This document shows, one piece after another, positions 30,910 to 38,846 of a DNA stretch of 64,000 bases. The notes below the pieces were generated by a model. That model saw only the letters and a list, made by a program, of their open reading frames with translations. It was not told the origin of the DNA and ran no database searches. The position numbers were made by a program, and so were the translations under genes. The first letter of the stretch is position 1. Each line of letters opens with the position of its first letter. The DNA is from Burkholderia sp. lig30 (GTDB lineage: Bacteria > Pseudomonadota > Gammaproteobacteria > Burkholderiales > Burkholderiaceae), in assembly GCF_000687455.2 (NCBI RefSeq), contig NZ_JGVW01000093.1, positions 1-64,000 of the forward strand. The letters are read 5' to 3'.

Positions 30910-31929
30910 TCACTTCCGGTCGACGACCACCCGGTCGAACGTCCCGCCATCCGCGAAGTGCGTCTTCTGCGCGTTCGCCCAGCTGCCGAACACCTGTTCG
31001 ACGCTGAACGTCTTCAGCGGCTTGAACTCCGCCGCATGCTTCTTCAGCACGTTCGGATCGCGCGGACGCAGATGGTGCTGCGCGATGATCTCCTGCGCGG
31101 CCGGCGTGTACAGATACTCGAGGTACGCCTGCGCGACCTTCCGCGTGCCCTTCTTGTCGACCACCTTGTCGACGACCGCCACCGGCGGCTCGGCGAGAAT
31201 GCTCGCCGACGGATACACCGCGTCGAACTGCGCGCCCGACGCGCCGGTGTCCATCAGCGCGACCTCGTTTTCGAACGTGACGAGCACGTCGCCGATGCCG
31301 CGCTGCGTGAACGTCGTCGTCGCGCCGCGGCCGCCGGAGTCGAGCACCGGCACGTTGCGCAGGATCGCCTTCTCGAAATCGAGCGCCTGCTGGTCGGTCG
31401 CGCCCTTCAGCTTCTGGTAGCCCCACGCGGCCAGGTACGCGTAGCGGCCATTGCCCGACGTCTTCGGGTTGGCGATGATCACCTGCACGCCCGGCTTCGC
31501 GAGATCGCTCCAGTCCCTGATCTGCTTCGGGTTGCCCTTTCGGACGAGGAACACCATCGTCGTCGAGTACGGCGAGCTGTTGTCCGGCAGCCGCGCGCGC
31601 CAGTCCTTCGGCAGCAGCTGGCCGCGCTCGGCGAGCAGGTCGATGTCGTTCGGCTGGTTCATCGTCACGACGTCGGCCTGCAGCCCCTGCAGCACCGACA
31701 GCGCCTGCGCGCTCGACGCGCCGTGCGACTGCCTGACCGTCACGGTCTCGCTCGTCTTCTGCTTGTACGCGGCGACGAAGCTCGCGTTGATGTCCTTGTA
31801 CAGCTCGCGCGTCACGTCGTACGAGACGTTCAGCAGCGACGTGTCGGCCCGCGCGGCCCCGGCCGCGACCAGCAGCGCGGCCGCCGCGCCCGTCAGCAGA
31901 CGGCGGCCGATCCCCTTCGTATGTTTCAT
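30910..31929 (-). CDS. Periplasmic sulfate-binding protein
   Basis: A 339-residue ABC-importer receptor of the Sbp/CysP family. The signal peptide is MKHTKGIGRRLLTGAAAALLVAAGAARA. The mature sequence shows the family blocks SYDVTRELYKDIN, QSHGASSAQA, NPKTSGNGRYAYLAAWG and GRGATTTFTQRGIGDVLVTFENE. The start at 31929 begins the signal peptide, with AGGA upstream. The permease and ATPase genes (cysT, cysW, cysA) are not adjacent, so this is either a second receptor feeding a pathway encoded elsewhere or a separated gene. It borders the AT-rich patch. Confidence 0.9.
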   Translation of the reverse strand: MKHTKGIGRRLLTGAAAALLVAAGAARADTSLLNVSYDVTRELYKDINASFVAAYKQKTSETVTVRQSHGASSAQALSVLQGLQADVVTMNQPNDIDLLAERGQLLPKDWRARLPDNSSPYSTTMVFLVRKGNPKQIRDWSDLAKPGVQVIIANPKTSGNGRYAYLAAWGYQKLKGATDQQALDFEKAILRNVPVLDSGGRGATTTFTQRGIGDVLVTFENEVALMDTGASGAQFDAVYPSASILAEPPVAVVDKVVDKKGTRKVAQAYLEYLYTPAAQEIIAQHHLRPRDPNVLKKHAAEFKPLKTFSVEQVFGSWANAQKTHFADGGTFDRVVVDRK

Positions 31930-32066
31930 CTGATATGTCCTGCCTAGAGTGATGGATTCGTGACGGCGGTGCGCCGTGTCATGCAAACGTAAGCGGAAAT
32001 TCTAGCGGCCGATCGGGCCGGGCCTTCCAATCTGTCGTGGAAAGCAAAGGAGGAAATCTGCTTAGG

Positions 32067-32292
32067 GCCCGTTTGAAAATTCAAGGATGAGCGGTTCTGC
32101 GTAGCAACCTACCCATCACGACATGGGTCGTGGCCTCGGACACATCGGCGCGTTGCTCATAGTCGCGCACCAGACGACGCCAGCGAACCATCCAGCCGAA
32201 GGCACGCTCGATGCACCCAGTGCGTCGATATTTTCCACCAAAGCCCAATAACTCATCCAATGGGATGGCACCTTCCTGGAATTCCAACGGGC
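32067..32292 (-). mobile_element. IS5-type remnant bounded by imperfect inverted repeats
   Basis: The left end reads GCCCGTTTGAAAATTCAAGG at 32067. The right end, read on the minus strand from 32292, is GCCCGTTGGAATTCC and matches it at 10 of the first 11 positions. Between them is only the 3' end of an IS5-family transposase. The 226-bp unit looks like an internally deleted, non-autonomous copy. No convincing target duplication is visible beyond a TA outside the right end and near the left end. The boundaries are inferred. Confidence 0.55.
32081..32222 (-). pseudogene. C-terminal fragment of an IS5-family transposase
   Basis: The minus-strand reading GCIERAFGWMVRWRRLVRDY followed by EQRADVSEATTHVVMGRLLRR is the typical C-terminus of IS5-group transposases (Glu of the DDE triad in the IERAF segment). 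Nothing upstream encodes the rest of the enzyme. The same frame stays open back to 32338, but those residues are not transposase-like and overlap the next gene in another frame. A dead fragment. Confidence 0.8.
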
Positions 32293-32300
32293 TAGCTTCC

Positions 32301-32684
32301 CTAGCCCAATGGAATATCATCATAACAAAGCGATGCAATCTGCCACCGCCCCTCTGAAATAAGCCACAGCTCGAAGAATCGATACTTTCCTACGACCTCT
32401 CCCTTTCTGGAAAACGTAGCCGACCCAAACACGGTTGACCAACCCGAAAAATCACGAATTTCCTCTATAGACTCATTAAAATCAAGGTCACCAGCCAATC
32501 CAAATAATGAGGCCGATCGACTTCTCTCCATGACCGCCAATTGCTCACGCCTCGACATTACCTTATCCCCTCTTCTCACAAAAAAGAAAGGAGACTCAAG
32601 ATACGAGAGCCAGTCAAGCAACCCCTTCCGATAAGAATCGATCCAGACCGCCCTTACATCCAGCAGCGAATACTCATTATTCAT
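32301..32684 (-). CDS. DUF4440/NTF2-like small protein in AT-rich patch
   Basis: A 127-residue protein (MNNEYSLLDVRAVWIDSYRKGL onward) with the cone-shaped alpha+beta pattern of SnoaL/DUF4440 proteins: an N-terminal helix, then a SREQ segment, IRDFSGWSTVFGSATFSRKG and a final strand with ELWLISEGRWQIASLCYDDI. Such domains occur in enzymes, stress proteins and some immunity proteins; no catalytic residues can be assigned. Base composition is clearly lower in GC than the flanks, suggesting acquired DNA. It overlaps the upstream small gene by 8 nt, and its stop lies only eight bases from the IS remnant, so its 3' end may have been altered by that element. Confidence 0.65.
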   Translation of the reverse strand: MNNEYSLLDVRAVWIDSYRKGLLDWLSYLESPFFFVRRGDKVMSRREQLAVMERSRSASLFGLAGDLDFNESIEEIRDFSGWSTVFGSATFSRKGEVVGKYRFFELWLISEGRWQIASLCYDDIPLG

Positions 32685-32964
32685 ATTGCGCCAGAACATC
32701 CAACTCGTCAGACAAGTTAAGCATCTTTTGCTCGATGACCGCCTTTGCTGCTGCCAGTCCTTCGTTGTACGCTTGAGCCCGAACCAATTTATATAACTTC
32801 TCGGCGAGAGGTATGACCTCCATATTTCCAACAACAACGTCTATCTCACTCGAAAGAAGATCGCGAACCTTCGACGAGAACTTAACCATGTCAAATTTTT
32901 CAGAAGCCACATAACCCCCGATGTTTAGAAAATAAAATTTTTGCATCCTCCGATGAAGACTCAC
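32677..32964 (-). CDS. Hypothetical 95-residue protein in AT-rich patch
   Basis: I do not recognise this protein. It is mostly helical by composition (FSSKVRDLLSSEIDVVVGNM, then LAEKLYKLVRAQAYNEGLAAAKAVIEQKMLNLSDELDVL) and acidic, without signal peptide or membrane segment. The start is uncertain: a GTG at 32964 and an ATG at 32946 are both in frame, and the CGGAGG just before the ATG is too close to serve it well. It overlaps the start of the next gene by 8 nt, so the two form a pair. Base use is AT-rich compared with the window. Confidence 0.55.
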   Translation of the reverse strand: MSLHRRMQKFYFLNIGGYVASEKFDMVKFSSKVRDLLSSEIDVVVGNMEVIPLAEKLYKLVRAQAYNEGLAAAKAVIEQKMLNLSDELDVLAQYE

Positions 32965-33434
32965 CCATACGCAACACAGCCCCCACCCACTTCTTAAATA
33001 AGGTCTTTTATGACATAAAAGAAAAGCTCACATTGATCGATTACGACTGCGCAACCACGCAGCATCGCCCGGCAAATAATTTCAGGAATAACCCACCCTT
33101 GCCACCCCCCTCTTCTGCCGACTCAGGAGTTGCGGATCGCCTCCAAAAATTGGCGACAAAGTCATTCATTATTCAATACAAATCAATGGTGTAATGACAA
33201 TACTGGTGCGTCTATAAGAAAAGTACGAAAATTGCGGCGCTGCGGAATTAGCATAGAGCGTTCACGTGAAACGTCATGAGGATTCAACGCTTGTGAGCTA
33301 GGCGGTTGGCATACACGTGGTGAGTCGAATTCGTTCGGCTCGAACGGTTCGCCCGCGCCTCACGTGCTGCTCACGCCATGCGCCGCCGGTCGCGTGCCAT
33401 CCCGTCATCTCATCTCACACACTGCCGCCGGGAA

Positions 33435-33443
33435 TGCTAAGAT
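33435..33443 (+). promoter_or_regulatory. Extended -10 promoter element
   Basis: TGCTAAGAT has the TG-N-TAnnaT form of an extended -10 element, about 265 bases before the DapA-like gene and 30 bases before a 31-codon frame. No good -35 is visible, as is usual for extended -10 promoters. Confidence 0.45.
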
Positions 33444-33581
33444 CCCCGTTCAGCCCCTTTCCCGGTTCATCCATGTCCGCTCACCTGCGCTCGCTCCCGC
33501 TCATTGCCGCCGTCGCGGCAGGCGCGCGCGCGGCCGGGCTGAAACTCAAAAAACGGCTCCTCGACTGACGGGGATGTCGCG

Positions 33582-33607
33582 TCCCGTCAGGCGATCGCCG
33601 GACGGGA
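33582..33607. other. Hairpin between a short frame and the DapA-like gene
   Basis: TCCCGTC and GACGGGA enclose the self-complementary GGCGATCGCC, giving a two-part stem. A T-rich run (GTTTTTTCTT) starts only 12 bases later, so it is not a classical terminator but could act as an attenuator in the leader of the downstream gene. Confidence 0.4.
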
Positions 33608-33707
33608 TGCACGCAGGTTCGTTTTTTCTTCCTCGCTCGCACGCCTCGCTCCGGCAATCCGCCGGCGGAACGGTTTCCCACCATCCGTATCCACCATGAG
33701 GCTCAAC

Positions 33708-34601
33708 ATGCATACACGTTTCGAAGGAATCTGGCTGCCGATCGTCACGCCGTTCCATCACGGCGAAGTCGACCACGCGGCGCTCGCCCGGCTCGCGCGC
33801 CACTACGCGCAGGTCGGCATCGCCGGCTTCATCGCCGGCGCGACGACGGGCGAAGGCGCGCTGCTCGATCCGCACGAACAGGACGCGGTCTTCGCGACGC
33901 TGCGCGACGCGGTGCCGGATCACCCGATCGTGCTCGGGCTGACGGCCAGCGCGACGCACATGGCCGCCGCGCGTGCGCGCGAGCTCGCCGCGCTGCGCCC
34001 CGACGGCCTGCTCGCGACTCCGCCGGTCTACGTGCGTCCGACGCAGGACGGCATCCGGCGGCACATCGAAGCGATCGTCGAAGCGTCGGACCTGCCGCTC
34101 ATCGTCTACAACATCCCGTACCGCACCGGCGTGAACGTCGAACTGGACACGCTCGGCGCGCTCGCGCGCGACCCGCGCGTCGCGGGCGTCAAGGAGTGCG
34201 GCGGGAGCATCGACCGGATGATGCGGCTCGTCCACGACACGCCGCTGCGGGTGTTCTCCGGCGACGACAACCAGAACTTCGCCGCCCTGTGCGCGGGCGC
34301 GCACGGCACGATCGCGAGCAGCGCGCACGTGCTGCCGGAGTGGCACGTGCGCATCTACGCGTTGCTGCGCGATGGCGAGTTTGCAGCCGCGCGGCGTCTC
34401 GCCGCGGCGTTGCAGCCGCTCGTCGCGGATCTGTTCGCGGAGCCGAACCCCGCGCCCGTCAAGGCGCTGCTCGCCGCGCAAGGCTGGTTCGACGATGGCC
34501 TGCGCCTGCCGTTCGTGCCGGCGAGCGATGCGCTGCGCGCGCGGCTCGTCGCGCACGTTGCCGCGCTGCGGCGTGAGGAAGACAGCGGCACGCCGGCCTG
34601 A
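33708..34601 (+). CDS. Dihydrodipicolinate synthase/N-acetylneuraminate lyase family aldolase
   Basis: A 297-residue class I aldolase of the DapA/NanA superfamily. The TIM-barrel signatures are present: GATTGEGALL in the pyruvate-binding region, YNIPYRTG with Tyr134, and the Schiff-base Lys162 in GVKECGGS. The family spans dihydrodipicolinate synthase, sialic acid lyase and several sugar-acid aldolases; this looks like a DapA paralogue, and the substrate is open. The ATG at 33708 was chosen over one four codons earlier because GAGG lies at better spacing before it. It is preceded by a leader with a short frame and a hairpin. Confidence 0.85.
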   Translation: MHTRFEGIWLPIVTPFHHGEVDHAALARLARHYAQVGIAGFIAGATTGEGALLDPHEQDAVFATLRDAVPDHPIVLGLTASATHMAAARARELAALRPDGLLATPPVYVRPTQDGIRRHIEAIVEASDLPLIVYNIPYRTGVNVELDTLGALARDPRVAGVKECGGSIDRMMRLVHDTPLRVFSGDDNQNFAALCAGAHGTIASSAHVLPEWHVRIYALLRDGEFAAARRLAAALQPLVADLFAEPNPAPVKALLAAQGWFDDGLRLPFVPASDALRARLVAHVAALRREEDSGTPA

Positions 34602-34814
34602 GCGGCGCGGCGGACGGGTTGCGCGAACCGGACGATTCGATCGGTTCGTTCGGCCCGCTGCAACGCCTGCCTCACACGCAGGACGCTGCCGCGGCCTCAT
34701 GCGCGTAACGCTGACGCGGCATCCCGCGAGCACGCTGGAGGCGCGAATCCGGCAAGGGACAAGCGCGGCCACGCGGCTGCCCGATGGGGCACCGCGGCGA
34801 CCCACTCCCCGCGT

Positions 34815-35441
34815 TCAGATCACCGCCGTGAGCGCCTGAAGAGGCCCCGACACGCCGCCCCATTCCTCCGCGTCGTCGCGAAACCGCAGCGGCGCCGCGC
34901 AATGGACGAGCGTATCGACGAAATACTTCGCACGCGGCCACGGCCCGAAGCCGGCCGCGGTGTTGATGTGTCCCGCGTCGCCGAGGTTGACGAACGCGCT
35001 GCCGAGCCGCTGCGCGAGCGTGCGCGCGTCGGCGAGCGGCATCCACGGATCGCTTTCACTGCCGATCAGGATCGACGGCACGCCCAGACGCCGCGCGTCG
35101 AACGGCCCGGCGAACGTGAACTTGGCCGGACTGGCCGGCGCGACGAACAGCACGCCGACGATGTCGCCCGCGTGCGGCCACTGCGCGAGCGCGTGCGCGG
35201 CAGCGAGGCAGCCGAAGCTGTGCGCGGCGAGCACGAACGGCCCGCGCTCGCGTTCGACGAGCGCGCGCACCGACTGCGCCCAGCGCGCCAGGTGCGGTGC
35301 ATCCCAATCGTCCTGCTCGACACGCAGCGAGCGCGAATACTGCCGCTCGAGCCAGCTTTGCCAGTGCGCCCCCTCGCTGCCGTGCAGGCCGGGGACGGTC
35401 ACAAGCCGCGGCGGCCAGGCCGATTTGCTGCATGCGCGCAT
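34815..35441 (-). CDS. RBBP9/YdeN-type alpha/beta hydrolase
   Basis: A 208-residue serine hydrolase. VTVPGLHGSEGAHWQSWLE is the family N-terminus, AAHSFGCLAA holds the nucleophile Ser, GSESDPWMP the Asp and GDAGHINTAAGFGPW the His. This is the pattern of the small RBBP9/YdeN hydrolases. Substrate unknown. It is convergent with the DapA-like gene across 213 bases that contain no recognisable feature. Confidence 0.85.
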   Translation of the reverse strand: MRACSKSAWPPRLVTVPGLHGSEGAHWQSWLERQYSRSLRVEQDDWDAPHLARWAQSVRALVERERGPFVLAAHSFGCLAAAHALAQWPHAGDIVGVLFVAPASPAKFTFAGPFDARRLGVPSILIGSESDPWMPLADARTLAQRLGSAFVNLGDAGHINTAAGFGPWPRAKYFVDTLVHCAAPLRFRDDAEEWGGVSGPLQALTAVI

Positions 35442-35597
35442 GATTGCCCTCGCTACCAGGATGACTGGGAACGATTGTGACGCGCGGCGCGCGGCGGCCG
35501 AACCAATTTATTGTGCTTTGCATTTCGGCGGGCGACGGGGCAATCCGCCACGGCACCGTAAACCCGTAGAATGAGGTCTTCATTCAGGAGACGCCCG

Positions 35598-36035
35598 ATG
35601 CCCGCTATGCCCACCGGCGCGCTGCGCCCGTTCCATCTCGCCTTCCCCGTGTCGAGCCTCGCCGACGCGCGCGCGTTCTACGGCGAGCTGCTCGGGTGCC
35701 CCGAAGGGCGCAGTTCCTCTCACTGGGTCGATTTCGACTTCTTCGGGCACCAGCTCGTCGCGCACCTCGCGCCGGACGAAACCGGCAGGAGCGCGGTCAA
35801 CCCGGTCGACGGCGACGACGTGCCGGTGCGCCATTTCGGCGTCGTGCTGTCGATGGACGAATGGCACGCGCTCGCCGACAAGCTGAAGGCCGCGCAGATC
35901 CGCTTCGTGATCGAGCCGCACCTCCGCTTCAAGGGCGAAGTCGGCGAGCAGGCGACGATGTTCTTCCTCGATCCGTGCGGCAACGCACTCGAATTCAAGG
36001 CCTTCGCCGATATCGGCCAGCTGTTCGCGAAGTGA
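35598..36035 (+). CDS. VOC-fold (glyoxalase/dioxygenase-like) protein
   Basis: A 145-residue vicinal-oxygen-chelate protein with two beta-alpha-beta-beta-beta modules. Potential metal ligands are His18 (FHLAFPV), a His in VRHFGVVLS and the Glu of NALEFKAF. The start at 35598 follows a clear AGGAG. It ends five bases before the hydroxyacid reductase gene, so the two are very likely co-transcribed. Substrate unknown. Confidence 0.85.
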   Translation: MPAMPTGALRPFHLAFPVSSLADARAFYGELLGCPEGRSSSHWVDFDFFGHQLVAHLAPDETGRSAVNPVDGDDVPVRHFGVVLSMDEWHALADKLKAAQIRFVIEPHLRFKGEVGEQATMFFLDPCGNALEFKAFADIGQLFAK

Positions 36036-36040
36036 CCGGC

Positions 36041-36982
36041 ATGAAGGTCCTGTTCTACTCGCCTTACCAGGAAGCCGACGCATGGCGCGCCGAGCTCGCG
36101 CAGGCGCTGCCCGACGCCGAGCTGCGCGCCTGGCAGCCGGGCGACGCGGCCGCCGCCGATTACGCGCTCGTGTGGCGCGCGCCGCGTGAACTGTTCGCGC
36201 CGCGCGACGGCCTGCGCGCGATATTCAATCTCGGCGCGGGCGTCGACGCGCTGCTCGCGCTCGAACGCGCGCATCCCGGCACGCTGCCGCCGCGCGTGCC
36301 GCTGGTGCGCCTCGAAGATTCCGGCATGGCGCAGCAAATGGTCGAATATGTGACGCACGCAGTGCTGCGCTACCTGCGCCGCTTCGACGAATACGAAGCG
36401 CTGCAGCGCGCGCGCCGCTGGCAGGTGCTGGAGCCGCATCCGCGCGCGACCTTCACCGTCGGCGTACTCGGTCTCGGCGTGCTCGGCGCGCAGGTCGCGC
36501 GCGCGCTCGCCGCACTCGGCCTGCCGGTGCGCGGCTACAGCCGCAGCCCGAAACGGATCGACGGCATCGCGACCTATGCGGGCGACGCGGAATTCGACGC
36601 ATTCGTCGACGGCGTGAAGGTGCTCGTCAACCTGCTGCCGAGCACGCCCGACACCGACGGCCTGCTCGACGCGCGCACCTTCGCGCGTCTCGCACCGGGC
36701 GCGTACCTGATCAACGTCGCGCGCGGCGCACATCTCGTCGACGCCGACCTGCTCGACGCGCTCGCGAGCGGCCGCATCGCCGCCGCGACGCTCGACGTGT
36801 TCCGGCACGAGCCGCTGCCGGACGATCATCCGTTCTGGCGCACGCCGCGCATCACGATCACGCCGCACTGCTCGGCGGAAACGCTGCGCGCCGAGGCGAT
36901 CGAGCAGATCGCGGGCAAGATTCGCGCGCTCGAGCGCGGCGAGCCGGTCAGCGGCGTCGTCGACATCGCGCGCGGCTACTGA
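36041..36982 (+). CDS. ghrA: Glyoxylate/hydroxypyruvate reductase A-type dehydrogenase
   Basis: A 313-residue D-2-hydroxyacid dehydrogenase that would reduce glyoxylate or hydroxypyruvate with NAD(P)H. The nucleotide-binding segment is VGVLGLGVLGAQVARAL, and the catalytic Arg, Glu and His are in NVARGAHLVD, DVFRHEPLP and TPHCSAET. The sequence SGMAQQMVEYV is characteristic of the GhrA subgroup. It follows the VOC gene by five bases. Confidence 0.88.
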   Translation: MKVLFYSPYQEADAWRAELAQALPDAELRAWQPGDAAAADYALVWRAPRELFAPRDGLRAIFNLGAGVDALLALERAHPGTLPPRVPLVRLEDSGMAQQMVEYVTHAVLRYLRRFDEYEALQRARRWQVLEPHPRATFTVGVLGLGVLGAQVARALAALGLPVRGYSRSPKRIDGIATYAGDAEFDAFVDGVKVLVNLLPSTPDTDGLLDARTFARLAPGAYLINVARGAHLVDADLLDALASGRIAAATLDVFRHEPLPDDHPFWRTPRITITPHCSAETLRAEAIEQIAGKIRALERGEPVSGVVDIARGY

Positions 36983-37013
36983 ATTCCATGCATTCCAAAA
37001 ACAGGAGACAACC

Positions 37014-37946
37014 ATGACGTTCCCCTCAGCCGTGAAGATTGTCGAAGTCGGCCCGCGCGACGGCCTGCAGAACGAGAAGACCTTCGTGCCGACCGACGTG
37101 AAGATCGCGCTGGTCGACCGCCTGTCGCGCGCCGGCTTCCGCAACATCGAGGCGGCATCGTTCGTGTCGCCGAAATGGGTGCCGCAGATGGCCGACGGCG
37201 CCGACGTGATGGCCGGCATCGAACGGCGCGAGGGGACGATCTACTCGGTGCTCACGCCGAACCTGAAAGGCTTCGAGAATGCGCTCGCCGCGCGCGCGGA
37301 CGAAGTCGTGATCTTCGGCGCGGCGAGCGAAGCGTTCTCGCAGCGCAACATCAACTGCGGCATCGCCGAGAGCATCGCGCGCTTCGAGCCGGTCGCGAAG
37401 GCCGCGAAGGACGCGGGCCTGCGGCTGCGCGGCAGCGTGTCGTGCGCGCTCGGCTGCCCGTACCAGGGCGAAGTGCCGGTCGCGTCGGTGGTCGACGTCG
37501 TCGAGCGCTTCGCGGCGCTCGGCTGCGACGAGATCGACATCGCCGACACGATCGGCGTCGGCACGCCGCGCCGCACGCGCGAAGTGCTCGCCGCCGTCAC
37601 GCGCGTGTTTCCGCGCGAGCGGCTGTCCGGGCACTTCCACGACACCTACGGGCAGGCGCTCGCGAACATCTACGCGGCGCTGTTCGAAGGCATCGAGATC
37701 TTCCACGCGTCGGTCGCGGGCCTCGGCGGCTGCCCGTACGCGAAGGGCGCGACCGGCAACGTCGCGACCGAGGACGTGCTGTACCTGCTGCAGGGGCTCG
37801 GCATCGACACCGGCGTCGATCTCGCGCAGGTCGTCGCGGCCGGCGAGTTCATCTCGAACGCGATCGGCCGCGCGAACGCGTCGCGTGCGGGCCGCGCGCT
37901 GATCGCGAAAGCGCAAAGCGCGGCCGACGCACAGCCTTGCGTCTGA
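37014..37946 (+). CDS. mvaB: Hydroxymethylglutaryl-CoA lyase
   Basis: Cleaves HMG-CoA to acetoacetate and acetyl-CoA at the end of leucine degradation. The 310-residue TIM-barrel protein has VEVGPRDGLQNEK near the N-terminus (Arg and Asp of the active site), SGHFHDTYGQAL with the metal-binding His pair and GLGGCPYAKGATGNVATED, which carries the catalytic Cys signature. AGGAG precedes the start. The other leucine/isovalerate genes are not in the window. It is followed after 35 bases by a YbaK gene. Confidence 0.95.
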   Translation: MTFPSAVKIVEVGPRDGLQNEKTFVPTDVKIALVDRLSRAGFRNIEAASFVSPKWVPQMADGADVMAGIERREGTIYSVLTPNLKGFENALAARADEVVIFGAASEAFSQRNINCGIAESIARFEPVAKAAKDAGLRLRGSVSCALGCPYQGEVPVASVVDVVERFAALGCDEIDIADTIGVGTPRRTREVLAAVTRVFPRERLSGHFHDTYGQALANIYAALFEGIEIFHASVAGLGGCPYAKGATGNVATEDVLYLLQGLGIDTGVDLAQVVAAGEFISNAIGRANASRAGRALIAKAQSAADAQPCV

Positions 37947-37981
37947 CGCTCGCGCATCGCACTTTCAACGGATACCAGAAC

Positions 37982-38488
37982 ATGGCAACACCCGCTCCAT
38001 TCGATTCCCTCCCCGATTCCGCGCGCCGCGTCGCGCTGCTGCTGCGCGAGCGCGGCCATGCGAAAGGCATCGTGATGCTTGCCGAAACGGGCAAGACGTC
38101 CGCCGAGGCGGCGGCCGGCCTCGGCTGCTCGGTCGCGCAGATCGCGAAGTCGATCCTGTTCCGGCGCCGCGCCGACGACGCGCCGGTGCTGGTGGTCGCG
38201 AGCGGCGCGAACCGTGTCGACGAGAAGAAGGTCGCCGCGCAGGTCGGCGAGATCGGCCGAGCGGACGCGAAATTCGTGCGCGACAACACCGGCTACGCGA
38301 TCGGCGGCGTGTGCCCGATCGGGCACGCGGTCGAACCGGTCACGCTGATCGATGCCGACCTGCTCGAACTCGACAGCCTGTGGGCCGCCGCCGGCCATCC
38401 GCATGCGGTGTTCAACCTGTCGCCGCAGGAGCTCGTCGCGTTGACCGGCGCGCCGGTCGCCGACGTCGCGCTGCGGGAAACCGCATGA
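37982..38488 (+). CDS. YbaK/EbsC-type aminoacyl-tRNA editing protein
   Basis: A 168-residue single-domain deacylase of the YbaK/ProX group, which removes wrongly attached amino acids from tRNA. The conserved Lys is in AQIAKSILFR, and GYAIGGVCPIGH forms the binding-site loop. Whether it acts on Cys-tRNA-Pro or another substrate cannot be told. It overlaps the DUF1289 gene by 4 nt. Confidence 0.88.
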   Translation: MATPAPFDSLPDSARRVALLLRERGHAKGIVMLAETGKTSAEAAAGLGCSVAQIAKSILFRRRADDAPVLVVASGANRVDEKKVAAQVGEIGRADAKFVRDNTGYAIGGVCPIGHAVEPVTLIDADLLELDSLWAAAGHPHAVFNLSPQELVALTGAPVADVALRETA

Positions 38489-38688
38489 GCGACGCGTCGG
38501 TCGTCACGGTCGCGTCGCCGTGCACCGGCGTGTGCCGGATCGATCCGGGCACCGGCTGGTGCGCGGGCTGCCTGCGCACGCGCGAGGAAATCAAGGGATG
38601 GCGCGCGTCGGACGACGACGCGAAGCGCGCGGTGCTGGCGGTGCTCGCCGGCCGGCGCACAGGCGCGGCCAGCAGCAGCGACGCATAA
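38485..38688 (+). CDS. DUF1289 small Cys-rich protein
   Basis: A 67-residue protein with the family pattern SPCTGVCRIDPGTGWCAGC (four Cys, residues 12-29) and TREEIKGWR. The Cys arrangement suggests metal or iron-sulfur binding; the function of the family is unknown. ATGA overlap with the YbaK gene implies translational coupling. Confidence 0.85.
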   Translation: MSDASVVTVASPCTGVCRIDPGTGWCAGCLRTREEIKGWRASDDDAKRAVLAVLAGRRTGAASSSDA

Positions 38689-38721
38689 AAAAATGCCGTT
38701 CAGCCTGACGGTCGAACGGCA
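38687..38721 (-). terminator. Intrinsic terminator of the dehalogenase-like gene
   Basis: On the minus strand GCCGTTC and GAACGGC form a 7-bp stem followed by a T-run. It lies about 125 bases beyond the stop of the minus-strand hydrolase gene and directly at the stop of the convergent DUF1289 gene, so it may serve both directions. Confidence 0.75.
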
Positions 38722-38846
38722 ATCTGGATTTCGGAATCCCGTGAACGTGATCAACGTCACAGGACGAATCATACGGTCGGCGCGTGCGGCATCGCATCAG
38801 GTCTTTCCCTACGGATTCCTGCGGCACGCTGACACGCCGCCGCGCG

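Larger units (their letters stand above)
32965..33707. other. Gene-free stretch: end of AT-rich patch, then leader of the DapA-like gene
   Basis: Up to about 33250 the DNA is AT-rich with no credible gene, continuing the acquired patch. Composition then returns to high GC. The remainder holds an extended -10 candidate, a 31-codon frame (33473-33568, MSAHLRSLPLIAAVAAGARA then AGLKLKKRLLD) without a Shine-Dalgarno sequence, and a hairpin at 33582-33607. Confidence 0.55.

Noticed and set aside
32223-32338. In-frame extension of the transposase fragment to a Met at 32338
   Set aside because: The added residues are not transposase-like and overlap the DUF4440 gene in a different frame.
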